NCBI RefSeq assembly: GCF_011077955.1
Contig: NZ_JAALBX010000022.1
Location: forward strand, 1 to 42,382
From: Citrobacter freundii
Lineage (GTDB): Bacteria; Pseudomonadota; Gammaproteobacteria; Enterobacterales; Enterobacteriaceae
Reading direction: 5' to 3'
DNA: 42,382 nucleotides
The number at the start of each line of letters is the position of its first letter. Position 1 is the first letter of the stretch. This document shows positions 33,982 to 41,144 of this stretch, piece after piece. The translations under genes and the position numbers were made by a program. The notes under the pieces were generated by a model, which did not search any database, was not told where the DNA came from, and saw nothing but the letters and a program-made list of their open reading frames with translations.

Positions 33982-34718
33982 GAGCGTGGTACTCCGTCAT
34001 CTGAAAAGACAATCCATGCATACCCCTCACCGCCCGCATAAAGCTGATTTTGCGAGAGCATGACGGCCCGGACCCCCTTGCGCCAGAAATCACGCTCGCG
34101 CAGGTTCTGCGTGATACTTCCGGGGTTAGTCAGACGGAAGCGAACCACGCGAAGATGGTTGCCCACAAACTGGCGTTCCGGAGTAAGTCGCACGCTGACT
34201 GCCGGCGCATATGCAGTCATGCGACTGACCGGATATTCCTCATACTCATCAGGAACCTGGCCATTCACGACAGCACGGGACAGGGTGACGAGTGTTTTTT
34301 CGTAAGTCTGACCCTCTTCCCATGTCTTCGCATCCTCATTCTTACGCAGAGGGGGCGACACAGGCGTGAAGCGCAGCGTTCTGCCGCTTCCGGGCTGGGG
34401 ACTGACATTCAGACTCAGGGCTGAGCCTCGTTCAGTCTGAATAAACAGCGTGAAGTTCTGGCCGACCAGCGGAGACAGAATCAGCGCACCGCTTTCAGTG
34501 GTGCTCTGGTCGTACGCTCCGGCCGGTCCGCTGATGCTGGTAATCAGCTCCCCGTCTATAACAACTTTATTGGGACTGTTGTTACTTAACACGACGTTAA
34601 AGGCGGCGTCGTTCTCAAAAGGGATGGCGGCAGGCGCAGTGGCGGCCCGGAGGCCGCCTGCAAAAAGTCCTGTCGTCATTAATACAGCAGCAGCCACCGG
34701 TGAAAAACGAGATTTCAT
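33978..34718 (-). CDS. traK: Outer-ring secretin-like protein TraK (VirB9-like)
   Basis: The 246-residue periplasmic protein (F TraK 242) has a signal peptide MKSRFSPVAAAVLMTTGLFAGGLRA. The C-terminal beta domain includes FVGNHLRVVRFRLTNPGSIT and ends GYAWIVFSDDGVPRS, as in the family. With TraV and TraB it forms the outer-membrane core complex. traE ends 11 bases before its start and it overlaps traB at its end. Confidence 0.95.
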   Translation of the reverse strand: MKSRFSPVAAAVLMTTGLFAGGLRAATAPAAIPFENDAAFNVVLSNNSPNKVVIDGELITSISGPAGAYDQSTTESGALILSPLVGQNFTLFIQTERGSALSLNVSPQPGSGRTLRFTPVSPPLRKNEDAKTWEEGQTYEKTLVTLSRAVVNGQVPDEYEEYPVSRMTAYAPAVSVRLTPERQFVGNHLRVVRFRLTNPGSITQNLRERDFWRKGVRAVMLSQNQLYAGGEGYAWIVFSDDGVPRS

Positions 34719-34729
34719 TGGCAGTCCTG

Positions 34730-35314
34730 TCAGTTTAGGGTGGGAACCGGCTGAAGCTCTTCAAAAGACAGGAGGTTAATCTGTCCGCTCTCGTAGCTCA
34801 TTTTCAGCCGGTAGGTTTTATCCTGGTCCTTCAGGGGCGTGGTGATAGCTCCGTTTGTGGTGGAAGACTTCAGCGTTCCGCTGAACTCCACCACGCCAGG
34901 CTCGTTCATTGACCGTACTTCCCTTGTCTCAAAGCGGGTGGTTATGCCGCCTTTTTTGATGCGCTCAGCTTCAACATCCAGCGCTTTTTTCAGCGTGTCC
35001 CGACTGGCGGAGGGAACAAATCCGAGCAGCATTTTCTGGTTGTTATCAATGTTTTCCGGACTCACATTCAAACGCCAGTAAATAAAGGAAGTGGCGAACA
35101 TGGTCATACCGGTTTCATCGGCGGTGAGTGCATCTGAGCTGAAGGGATGATTGAAGGTCATTGGCGTGGTAATGGTTTTCTGGTTCATGGCGAAATACCA
35201 TGCCAGTGAACCGGTAATTACAGTTCCGGCTGTTGAAAACAGCGCCAGAGCGGAAATTCCAATAAATGTATATCGCAGCTGCTTATCCCGTTCTCCTTTA
35301 ATTTTTAGTTTCAT
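34730..35314 (-). CDS. traE: Pilus assembly inner-membrane protein TraE (VirB5/VirB8-like position)
   Basis: The 194-residue protein (F TraE 188) has a basic cytoplasmic N-terminus, one membrane segment (about 17-40) and a periplasmic domain (about 60-190) with family-typical segments such as MFATSFIYWRLNVSPENIDN. It is VirB8-like in modern classification and essential for pilus assembly. It follows traL by 5 bases and precedes traK. Confidence 0.95.
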   Translation of the reverse strand: MKLKIKGERDKQLRYTFIGISALALFSTAGTVITGSLAWYFAMNQKTITTPMTFNHPFSSDALTADETGMTMFATSFIYWRLNVSPENIDNNQKMLLGFVPSASRDTLKKALDVEAERIKKGGITTRFETREVRSMNEPGVVEFSGTLKSSTTNGAITTPLKDQDKTYRLKMSYESGQINLLSFEELQPVPTLN

Positions 35315-35319
35315 ACTAA

Positions 35320-35622
35320 TCAGGCTCTCCAGTGCCGGAAACTTGAATCAGGTATCTGTCGAAAAGTCATCCTGAATAAAAAGGATGGAAGGTGCCAGTA
35401 ACAGAAATTAAGAAGCCAGTATGACCCCTGCCCTTTCTTGAGATATTTCATGACAAACCAGAGAAGGCCCGCTATTGCGGTTAACTCAATCGCTATATTG
35501 TTCAGCACACCAAATACAACAAGCGGTGCCGTAACCAGTAATTCATCAATCGGTAAACCAAAGTAGCGAGCCTGCTGATTCAGCGTTTCCGGGAAGTAAT
35601 ATTTATCATCTTCCCCGTTCAT
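35320..35622 (-). CDS. traL: Pilus assembly protein TraL (VirB3-like)
   Basis: The 100-residue inner-membrane protein (F TraL 91) has the typical N-terminus YYFPETLNQQARYFGLPIDE and a long hydrophobic hairpin (about 28-62). The C-terminal part, beginning WLLNFCYWHLPSFLFRM, is rich in aromatic residues. It starts 3 bases after the traA stop. Confidence 0.95.
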   Translation of the reverse strand: MNGEDDKYYFPETLNQQARYFGLPIDELLVTAPLVVFGVLNNIAIELTAIAGLLWFVMKYLKKGQGSYWLLNFCYWHLPSFLFRMTFRQIPDSSFRHWRA

Positions 35623-35625
35623 CTT

Positions 35626-35979
35626 TTAGCTCGCAATACCGAAAGCGACCCGGGTAAAGATGATAGCCATGACAATACCGACGAAAACCAGGGGCGAGCG
35701 GGTTTTAATATAAATAAACAGGCCCATGATAATTTCGGCGATATAGAACCATTTAACGAGAGAAGAACCGGAACCGAATGTTGAATTAACGGTGGTGTTC
35801 TGACTGGACAATAAATCCGTACCTGCAGCCAGAACCGGGTGAGCAAACATAAATGAAATTAAGGCAAGTCCTCCGTATTTTGCCCATTTATTTAACTTAA
35901 GATTATTTCGCGCCTTGCGAAATAAAGACGCTACCGCCCATCCCTTTCCTGCCTGAAGGGCATTGCCACTGGTTTTCAT
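35626..35979 (-). CDS. traA: F-type propilin TraA
   Basis: The 117-residue propilin (F TraA 121) has a long leader and a signal-peptidase site after residue 51 (HPVLA before AGTDLLSSQN). This gives a mature pilin of about 66 residues. The mature sequence keeps NTTVNSTFG and SLVKW, parallel to F pilin (NTTVKATFG, SVVKW), and two hydrophobic helices separated by a basic loop IKTRSP that would face the lumen. ATG 35979 with GGAG 10 bases upstream is chosen; the frame extends further up without support. It is the first gene of the minus-strand operon; in F traY would precede it. Confidence 0.96.
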   Translation of the reverse strand: MKTSGNALQAGKGWAVASLFRKARNNLKLNKWAKYGGLALISFMFAHPVLAAGTDLLSSQNTTVNSTFGSGSSLVKWFYIAEIIMGLFIYIKTRSPLVFVGIVMAIIFTRVAFGIAS

Positions 35980-36010
35980 GCTTGTTTTCTCCGAAGTAAA
36001 CAAAAGTGAT

Positions 36011-36034
36011 TCGCGTAAGTGCTTGTTTACGCGA
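36011..36034 (-). promoter_or_regulatory. Hairpin in the traA leader
   Basis: TCGCGTAA (36011-36018) pairs perfectly with TTACGCGA (36027-36034) across an 8-base loop, 32 bases before the traA ATG. It could be an operator or a leader hairpin. A run of 12 A on the plus strand (36056-36067) lies between it and the CRP-like site. Confidence 0.4.
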
Positions 36035-36068
36035 GCGTTATTATCCCATGACCCTAAAAAAAAAAAAC

Positions 36069-36084
36069 CGTGACACATGTCACA
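36069..36084. promoter_or_regulatory. CRP-like site in the divergent traA/regulator promoter region
   Basis: CGTGA-CACATG-TCACA matches the CRP consensus TGTGA-N6-TCACA at nine of ten half-site bases. It lies between traA (minus) and the ribbon-helix-helix gene (plus), a place where catabolite control of transfer would act. The FNR-type pattern is less well matched. Confidence 0.5.
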
Positions 36085-36175
36085 CATTTGCTGATTGTTT
36101 CAGAATTATCTGAATATATTAGGGGGTAGGCTTGGTCGGGCAGTTAACCTGGTAATGCTTGCGAGATCCAGATAT

Positions 36176-36817
36176 ATGAAAGTTAAAGAAAAAATGTGGG
36201 AAGGTCGTGGCCGCCCACGTAAGTTCCGCCCGGGCGAAGCCGTGGAGTGGCGGCTGCGTGCGCCGGATAATTTGTTAATGGAATTACGAATATGTGCCAG
36301 GGTGGGCAAAAGAAGTGTTAACGATGAAATTATTGCACGCTTACTGTTATCGCTTAATTACCAGCCGGGACTGCCCGTAATTAAAACTGCTGAAGCAGAA
36401 AAGCTTATTTCCCTGGCGGTAAAGTTTGAGGAGTGGCTTGGTCAGTTGCTTGACACTGGTGAGGCTGAACATGAAGAAATTAAAGCTACACAGACGCAGT
36501 CAGAGCAGTTGTGGATGTGGCGTGACGGGGAAAGAATATTACTTCCGGGTAAAACGACCGGGTACAGTATGCGTATTCCTGAAAATCTGGCCGAAGAGAT
36601 CCGTGTGATGGCTCGCGTGCATAAACGCAGCCTGAACGACGAAATGCTGACCCGCCTTATGAATACACTGGGTTATTTTACCGGGCGCATACTCGACCAG
36701 AACGAAGATACGCAGGCACTGAAAGTATTGTGTATGGAATTTGAAGTGTTTTTGAAAGACAGAATATCTGAGGCAGAAAAAGGGGAACTGCCGTGGGATA
36801 AGGACAGCCATCTGTGA
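36176..36817 (+). CDS. Tandem ribbon-helix-helix regulator, TraY/Arc-like, encoded divergently from traA
   Basis: The protein of about 213 residues has two related Arc-type domains. The first reads EWRLRAPDNLLMELRICARV with KRSVNDEIIARLLLSL; the second reads YSMRIPENLAEEIRVMARVH with KRSLNDEMLTRLMNTL. Each ends in a helical tail. F TraY is also a tandem ribbon-helix-helix protein that binds oriT and the tra promoter, so a relaxosome/regulator role fits. It differs in strand: F traY is the first gene of the operon, on the same strand as traA. The frame is open from 36095; ATG 36155, 36176 and 36194 are all possible, none with a strong ribosome site, so the start is uncertain. Confidence 0.85.
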   Translation: MKVKEKMWEGRGRPRKFRPGEAVEWRLRAPDNLLMELRICARVGKRSVNDEIIARLLLSLNYQPGLPVIKTAEAEKLISLAVKFEEWLGQLLDTGEAEHEEIKATQTQSEQLWMWRDGERILLPGKTTGYSMRIPENLAEEIRVMARVHKRSLNDEMLTRLMNTLGYFTGRILDQNEDTQALKVLCMEFEVFLKDRISEAEKGELPWDKDSHL

Positions 36818-36822
36818 CCCAC

Positions 36823-36846
36823 TGTGGCCGGATTTGTCCGGCCACA
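36823..36846. terminator. Hairpin between convergent regulator and traM genes
   Basis: TGTGGCCGGA (36823-36832) pairs perfectly with TCCGGCCACA (36837-36846) around a TTTG loop. It begins 6 bases after the regulator stop and ends just before the traM stop. It is placed to end transcription from both convergent genes, although the T-tract on the plus strand is interrupted. Confidence 0.6.
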
Positions 36847-36852
36847 TCTCAT

Positions 36853-37242
36853 TTATTTTTCAGAAATAAAATGCTTTTTCTCCACTTCATCCTCTGCATC
36901 GTTAATGGCACTGATGTTATTATTTATTAAATCATCCAGCATGATGCCTGCGCCTGGCCCCTTCACTGTTACGAATATTTCAGAAATCAGCGCCGTTAAA
37001 ATCATCATCCCTTCCCTTGAACCAGCCACTTTTTTTATGAGGTCGCGACGATAGCCTTCGAGATCGAACGTAGAGCCTTCTTCCTTCGATTTATATACCA
37101 TCAGGCCGAGCCTGACCAGCTCATTAACAATAGATGAATAATTCATATCGGACGTCGTTGCACCCTTTTGAATCTCTATTTCAAGTATATCCTGAATTTC
37201 CCTGTCAATTTTATCTTTAAAGTAGATGTTTTTGCGCGGCAT
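36853..37242 (-). CDS. traM: Relaxosome protein TraM
   Basis: The 129-residue protein (F TraM 127) begins MPRKNIYFKDKIDREIQDIL. This parallels the F N-terminus MARVNLYISNEVHEKI and forms a ribbon-helix-helix DNA-binding domain, followed by a helical tetramerisation domain. TraM binds oriT and docks on the TraD tail. GGGGGA stands 5 bases before ATG 37242; a longer frame upstream runs through the operator palindrome and is unlikely. Its gene reads away from oriT, as in F, but the next gene downstream is convergent, so traM is probably a single-gene transcript. Sequence identity to F is low, so the name also rests on position. Confidence 0.88.
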   Translation of the reverse strand: MPRKNIYFKDKIDREIQDILEIEIQKGATTSDMNYSSIVNELVRLGLMVYKSKEEGSTFDLEGYRRDLIKKVAGSREGMMILTALISEIFVTVKGPGAGIMLDDLINNNISAINDAEDEVEKKHFISEK

Positions 37243-37261
37243 AATATTCCCCCTAAATTTA

Positions 37262-37287
37262 ATACAGTGCCGGAACCGGCACTGTAT
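37262..37287. promoter_or_regulatory. 26-bp palindrome upstream of traM, probable operator
   Basis: ATACAGTGCCGG (37262-37273) and CCGGCACTGTAT (37276-37287) are perfectly complementary around two bases. The right arm shares GGCACTGTAT with the first 23-bp repeat at 37354. This suggests that one protein, probably TraM, binds both and regulates its own gene. The site lies 20 bases upstream of the traM start. Confidence 0.6.
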
Positions 37288-37353
37288 GCAATGTCCTGAG
37301 TTAATCCTTTCCATTTTGCATTGTGCATTCTGTACAGGATGTGAAGCTAATAA

Positions 37354-37585
37354 GGTGTGGCGATCAGGCACTGTATGGTGTGCTGATCCGGCACCAACAG
37401 GTGTGGGGTTACAGCACTATCAGGTGTGTTGATCAGGCACTATGAAATTATAAGTTACTCTATTTACTCACTACACACAATCCCCACACATCGCGGTGCC
37501 TGATACGGCACTGTCAGGTGTGGGGATTAGGCACTGCGATGTGTGGGGTTACGGCACTGAGACGTGTGTGGATTAACACACCTTT
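37354..37585 (+). repeat. Seven 23-bp direct repeats in the oriT region
   Basis: Repeats start at 37354, 37377, 37400, 37423, 37517, 37540 and 37563, an exact 23-bp step within each block. The core is GGTGTGG followed by GATnAGGCACTG; GTGTG is kept in all seven and GCAC in all but the last. An inverted copy lies in the 71-base space between the blocks: 37479-37504 matches 37526-37551 in reverse complement at 22 of 26 positions. In this place they are most likely binding sites of TraM or the ribbon-helix-helix regulator. Replication iterons are an alternative, but no Rep gene is nearby. Confidence 0.8.
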
Positions 37586-37651
37586 TATGCTAACACTCAA
37601 CATTCACCTGTTTTTAGTAAACTTATTCCACTGATATTAAAGATAAAATCT

Positions 37652-37678
37652 GCAAGACGAAGTCTTGCGTAGGGTGTG
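37652..37678 (+). other. oriT: oriT nic region: F-type hairpin and nic sequence
   Basis: GCAAGAC (37652-37658) and GTCTTGC (37662-37668) form a hairpin followed by GTAGGGTGT and then G at 37678. F oriT has GCAAAAAC/GTTTTTGC followed by GTGGGGTGT and then GG, with the nick after GGGTGT. Hairpin, 9-base spacer and nick bases all correspond. The predicted nick lies between T37677 and G37678 on the plus strand, so that strand's 5' end leads rightward through the transglycosylase and leading genes. The whole oriT, with protein sites, likely spans about 37260-37690. Confidence 0.82.
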
Positions 37679-37709
37679 ATGTTTTAAGAGTCAGGCAAAG
37701 AGCGGCCTG

Positions 37710-37741
37710 AAATAAAGAGATTTCCTCATTTCTCTTTATTT
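37710..37741 (+). other. Perfect hairpin just 3' of nic
   Basis: AAATAAAGAGA (37710-37720) pairs perfectly with TCTCTTTATTT (37731-37741) around a 10-base loop. An outer pair TCAGGC (37691-37696) and GCCTGA (37748-37753) could extend it with interruptions. It is among the first sequences to enter the recipient. It may be a leader hairpin for the transglycosylase gene or a structure for priming; nothing proves either. Confidence 0.5.
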
Positions 37742-37880
37742 GAGCCTGCCTGAAAATGTTGAAAATAAGCGCCTCCTGCGCGTCTGTAAGGAAATTTCTT
37801 GATTAAGACGATCGGCGGGGGTATTTTTACGGGCAACATTCTTGGAGTTTCCTGGATGCATCCCTGAAGGAATAGCCTAA

Positions 37881-38426
37881 ATGAAAAAAAGCCTGCTGGT
37901 TCTCCTTGCCATCTCATTATCTGCCCGCGCGGCACCGGAAATGTGTTTTAACCAGGCCGGGCGTGATTTTGGCATCGACCCGCTGCTGCTTACGGCTATT
38001 TCAATTAAAGAATCGCGTCTTGTTCCCGATGCCATAAACGGCAGTAACAGCAACGGAACGGAAGATGTATGTGGAATGCAGATCAACAGTTCGCACTACG
38101 GGAAGCTGAAAAACTTTAATATTACGCGAAAGGATCTTCTTTCGGATCCGTGTATATGTGTCTATACCGGAGCATGGGTACTGGCGCATAACTTCAGCGC
38201 ATGGGGAAGGAACTGGGACAGTGTCGGGATGTATAACACCGGGCCGTCTGAAAAGTTCATAAAAAAACGGCGGGCTTATGCCGATCATATAAAGAGAATA
38301 TATCGCGTACTGCTGGCAAGAAAAATCGTGTCCGAAAATTCATCCGTGCACGAAAGTCAGAAAACAGCGGCAGCCACCTTTTCCGAAAATATCTCCCCCG
38401 GTCAGTTAAATAAAGTCTCGCAATAG
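37881..38426 (+). CDS. Periplasmic lytic transglycosylase (P19/VirB1-like)
   Basis: This 181-residue protein has signal peptide MKKSLLVLLAISLSARA and an SLT domain with the catalytic glutamate E44 in SIKESRL and the motif VCGMQINSSHYGKL. It locally cleaves peptidoglycan so that the transfer machine can span the wall. F carries an equivalent (orf169/gene X) at the same place, next to the nic side of oriT and divergent from traM. AGGA lies 10 bases before ATG 37881. It is the only plus-strand gene in the leading segment. Confidence 0.93.
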   Translation: MKKSLLVLLAISLSARAAPEMCFNQAGRDFGIDPLLLTAISIKESRLVPDAINGSNSNGTEDVCGMQINSSHYGKLKNFNITRKDLLSDPCICVYTGAWVLAHNFSAWGRNWDSVGMYNTGPSEKFIKKRRAYADHIKRIYRVLLARKIVSENSSVHESQKTAAATFSENISPGQLNKVSQ

Positions 38427-38435
38427 TGCACAAAA

Positions 38436-38455
38436 AACCCGCCGGATGGCGGGTT
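38436..38455. terminator. Bidirectional terminator between the transglycosylase and DUF932 genes
   Basis: AACCCGCC (38436-38443) pairs with GGCGGGTT (38448-38455) around GGAT. An A-run lies to the left and TTAAATTTT to the right, so it can serve the two convergent genes that end at 38426 and 38462. Confidence 0.7.
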
Positions 38456-38461
38456 AAATTT

Positions 38462-39283
38462 TCAGTTTTTGAGTTTTATCATTTCCTCACCCAGTGTCCA
38501 TAATGCCCGGTTGAGTTTTACATCTCCGTCAATTCCGTTTATCGCCCGCGTTCGGGTACTCTTCCCGGTTTTTGAACGGGCAGGCACGCCGCCTTTAATC
38601 ATATTTTCCTGCACCCGGTTAAATGTGCTCCATAAATCGGGCTTGTTATCGTCGCGACGACGCCAGTCAAGCAGCTGGTCAACAGTCACGGGTTTATGTT
38701 CTTCTCCGTAACGATATTCCAGCGCCGCACCTGCGAAGGCCCGTTGTTCTGCCGGTGACAGGGTTAAACTTTTCATGGCATCGATATTTTCATCAACCCT
38801 GTCAAATATTCCCAGGACTTCGTAAGCACCTTCGATGACCTGCCCGACAATATCCCCTTTGTGATGTACGCGAATATCACCAAACGTCTGGCCGCAAACC
38901 ATGCCATTTGTGCAGACGAACCGAAACATGCCCGGGATCATCTGATAACTACTGGACCCATCATGGCTGTTCAGTAAAATAATTTCCGGCACTTCAGTTC
39001 CGGTAATTCGGTCACGGCGGCGAAGACGTAACATATGTTTCGTAAATTCCCGCTTGTCAAAATTACGCACACGGGTCTGGCAGGCAAAAAAAGGTTCAAA
39101 CCCTTCTTCGCGAAGTTTATCCAGGAGTGTGATGGTCGGAATATACGTGTACCGCTCCGAACGTGAGGCATGCTTATCGCCCGTAAAAACGCTGGGTACA
39201 TATTTTGCCAGCTCATCATTGGTTAAGGGACGTTCCTGGCGGATAACATGAGCAGCGCCAAAACGGGATGCAAGACGGTTCAT
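38462..39283 (-). CDS. DUF932 domain protein (YubP/YfjQ-like) of the leading region
   Basis: The 273-residue protein carries the DUF932 features: an N-terminal region YVPSVFTGDKHASRSERY, the core MIPGMFRFVCTNGMVCG and a helical C-terminus. Proteins of this family are common in plasmid leading regions and prophages; F has a homologue of the same length, as I recall. The molecular function is unknown, and a host take-over or anti-defence role is often guessed from location. It is the first minus-strand gene reached from oriT and would be transcribed from the incoming strand as template. Confidence 0.9.
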   Translation of the reverse strand: MNRLASRFGAAHVIRQERPLTNDELAKYVPSVFTGDKHASRSERYTYIPTITLLDKLREEGFEPFFACQTRVRNFDKREFTKHMLRLRRRDRITGTEVPEIILLNSHDGSSSYQMIPGMFRFVCTNGMVCGQTFGDIRVHHKGDIVGQVIEGAYEVLGIFDRVDENIDAMKSLTLSPAEQRAFAGAALEYRYGEEHKPVTVDQLLDWRRRDDNKPDLWSTFNRVQENMIKGGVPARSKTGKSTRTRAINGIDGDVKLNRALWTLGEEMIKLKN

Positions 39284-39344
39284 AACATTCTCCTTAATTT
39301 ACGGTTTTCATATCAGTTAAATGATTTGCGGGCTCACAAAAGAA

Positions 39345-39557
39345 TTAATTAACCCCCAGACGGCGGAACATATCGGCGATGATATTTCGACGGGAATAAG
39401 AGGCACCGGCGGCCTTCAAATCTTCCAGAACATTTCTGGCGTAGCTGACGTCTGTGCCATAAACAGCAATAAGGCGCGCCGTTTTCGGCTCGGGAAATGC
39501 CAAAACCCATCTTTCGGAAGATTCAGGAGCGGCGGTTTTGACGTTCTGTGTGTGCAT
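39345..39557 (-). CDS. Small leading-region protein, N-terminus encoded by the direct repeat
   Basis: The 70-residue protein has a first 17 residues (MHTQNVKTAAPESSERW) encoded by the direct repeat and identical to those of the gene at 42164. The remaining part, VLAFPEPKTARLIAVYGTDV and onward, looks like a small globular domain that I do not recognise. AGGGGA lies about 10 bases before ATG 39557. It is one of two different bodies placed behind the same promoter and start segment. Confidence 0.7.
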   Translation of the reverse strand: MHTQNVKTAAPESSERWVLAFPEPKTARLIAVYGTDVSYARNVLEDLKAAGASYSRRNIIADMFRRLGVN

Positions 39558-39776
39558 TCTGGTTGTCCCCTTTTCTGGTGGTTAAGCCATCTCTCGGTGA
39601 GTTCTCTCGCGGCGAAGGGCAAAGGAGCAACGCCGCAGGGAGGAGCGCAGGGGGCGGAGACAAAAAGTTTTTGCAGTCCTTTCGCAAAAAGTTTTTGGCG
39701 GAGTTCATTTCACCCCTTGTGCGACGACAAGGCGGTGCTACGAACAGCCCTCCGCGTGAGAACGACCGGGAGATGG
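39506..39776 (-). repeat. Long direct repeat, copy 1: shared upstream region, ribosome site and 17 codons; candidate ssDNA promoter
   Basis: It matches 42113-42382 over the whole visible length with about three differences, one of them a single-base deletion in the second copy. It contains the first 52 coding bases of the 39557 gene, the ribosome site and more than 200 bp upstream. Within it, CAAAAAGTTTTTG occurs twice (39661-39673 and 39685-39697), each a near-perfect hairpin. In F, repeated Frpo sequences in the leading region fold in single-stranded DNA to give promoters; place and orientation here fit that model. Confidence 0.85.
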
Positions 39777-40274
39777 CCACCGGGGAACCGGCAGAATGCA
39801 CACACCCAACACGACGAAACGGCGTGGCGACTTCAGAGCACCGGCGGTGCGGTGAACGCGCCGGCGAATGCCGGCTGCATGCTGTTGACCTTGACCTCCG
39901 CCATCAGACAGTAGCCGTCAGGCCCGAAACCGCTCTGCGGGTTCGGCGGAGACTGGCCGGTGCGAAGCAGCTGCCTGTCGGAGTCTGGCTCGACGACTGA
40001 ACCGCGCAGCGGGTCAGGAGCCGAAGGGGGCCAGCATGGTGTTGACCTGTCTTTTACTGAACGAAAAGTGGTACAGGACCACAGGCCAGATGTTCACCAG
40101 GACAGGAACCCGTAAGTGACAACAAAGGCTATTCCCGGAATGACCTGGAATGCAGACGGGACAAAAACTTACGCGGAGGGATGGGGCAGCGCGTCAGCGC
40201 TGCCCTTCCCTGCGCCGTCAGGCGCTGCGGGTTTACGGGGCCGGAAAATGGCAGGGTGTCCCCTGCCCGGTTAT
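39777..40274. other. Gene-free leading-region segment with two hairpins
   Basis: About 500 bases without a supported gene; the frames present lack family features or ribosome sites. Near its right end are two perfect hairpins. GGGCAGCGC (40184-40192) pairs with GCGCTGCCC (40197-40205) around GTCA. GGCAGGG (40250-40256) pairs with CCCTGCC (40261-40267) around TGTC. The second lies just after the methylase-like gene stop and may terminate it. Confidence 0.6.
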
Positions 40275-41099
40275 TCATGCTGCCAGGCTGGCCAGAAAAT
40301 CTTTCATCGCGTCCACCTGTCGGCGCAGTTTCAGGCGCGCTTCCCATTCATTGAGGTAATACACTGGCGTGTACCGCACCCGGCTGCACTGCAACGTCAG
40401 CGTATTCCCGGTGGTCACCTCTGCGGCGATGCCTAACAGGCTCAGTTGAATAAAAGCCATATCCGCCGCAATGGGATCGATATCGATGCACTGAACAAAC
40501 ATGTGTTCCGAAGGATTAAACCCGGCGTCAAGCAGGCATTCAGCATACGCAATCACCATACCCGCCGCGCCGCAGGTCGGTTCACTGAGGGTGAACCATC
40601 CTTTTTCACGGATGATTTCCGCCACACCAGGTATCAGCAAACGGGCCATCATGGACTGGACACTGTACGGCGTAAAATACTGGCCCATGTCACCGGAACC
40701 CAGTTCAAGCTCCATGAATATCGATCCGAGAAAATCCTGAAACTTACCTTCCAGCGCCGCGACGAGCATACAAAACAGCATTTTCAGGTTTTCCTGATCC
40801 TGCCCGTCGTACCGTTCACAAATTTTACGGCTTCGCTCGATGTTATCCTGCGTTCGTATCCGCGCCATATCCAGCTCACTGGCGGCAAGGGTAATAAAAT
40901 CACTGAAAACATCCCAGCGCCGCAGATGCCGCCCGGTGGCTTTAAATACGCTGATAAACTGCTTTTTTGCGATGTCATACGTGACCATGCGCGAAACAGT
41001 TTTAACCGGCGGGGCGGTCTGAATGGCTGGCGTACTGTTAACAACGGCGGGCAGGTTATCAAAGGCATCAAACAGGGAATCCAGGCTTAGCTGTGACAT
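40275..41099 (-). CDS. N-6 DNA methylase-like protein without an evident NPPY motif
   Basis: The 274-residue protein has a helical N-terminal part and a Rossmann-type methylase core: GQYFTP (139-144), the SAM-binding motif EPTCGAAG (173-180) and DIDPIAADMA (206-215). The catalytic NPPY/F motif expected shortly after is not seen; the sequence runs GNTLTLQCSRVRYTPVYYLN into a helical end. It could be an inactive or regulatory methylase, or a reduced family conserved in plasmid leading regions, for example to counter restriction on entry. SD-like AAGGAG precedes ATG 41099. Confidence 0.82.
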   Translation of the reverse strand: MSQLSLDSLFDAFDNLPAVVNSTPAIQTAPPVKTVSRMVTYDIAKKQFISVFKATGRHLRRWDVFSDFITLAASELDMARIRTQDNIERSRKICERYDGQDQENLKMLFCMLVAALEGKFQDFLGSIFMELELGSGDMGQYFTPYSVQSMMARLLIPGVAEIIREKGWFTLSEPTCGAAGMVIAYAECLLDAGFNPSEHMFVQCIDIDPIAADMAFIQLSLLGIAAEVTTGNTLTLQCSRVRYTPVYYLNEWEARLKLRRQVDAMKDFLASLAA

Positions 41100-41113
41100 G
41101 CGTTTCTCCTTAA

Positions 41114-41135
41114 AGCCGCCCCGTCAGGGGCGGCT
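41114..41135. other. GC-rich hairpin upstream of the methylase-like gene
   Basis: AGCCGCCCC (41114-41122) pairs perfectly with GGGGCGGCT (41127-41135) around GTCA, the same loop as the hairpin at 40184. On the minus strand it lies between a small gene and the AAGGAG of the methylase-like gene. Confidence 0.6.
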
Positions 41136-41144
41136 GATTTCACA

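Noticed and set aside
37354..37585. CRISPR array
   Set aside because: The 23-bp units are contiguous repeats without unique spacers and no cas genes are near; they fit oriT protein sites better.
37354..37585. Replication origin iterons
   Set aside because: No Rep gene, DnaA box cluster or AT-rich melting region was recognised, and the place between traM and the nic site favours transfer functions; not fully excluded.
39548..40000. Plus-strand frame of 150 codons, with a similar one at 42159-42365
   Set aside because: The similarity comes from the DNA repeat; both are antisense to the shared start segment and have no ribosome site or known domain.
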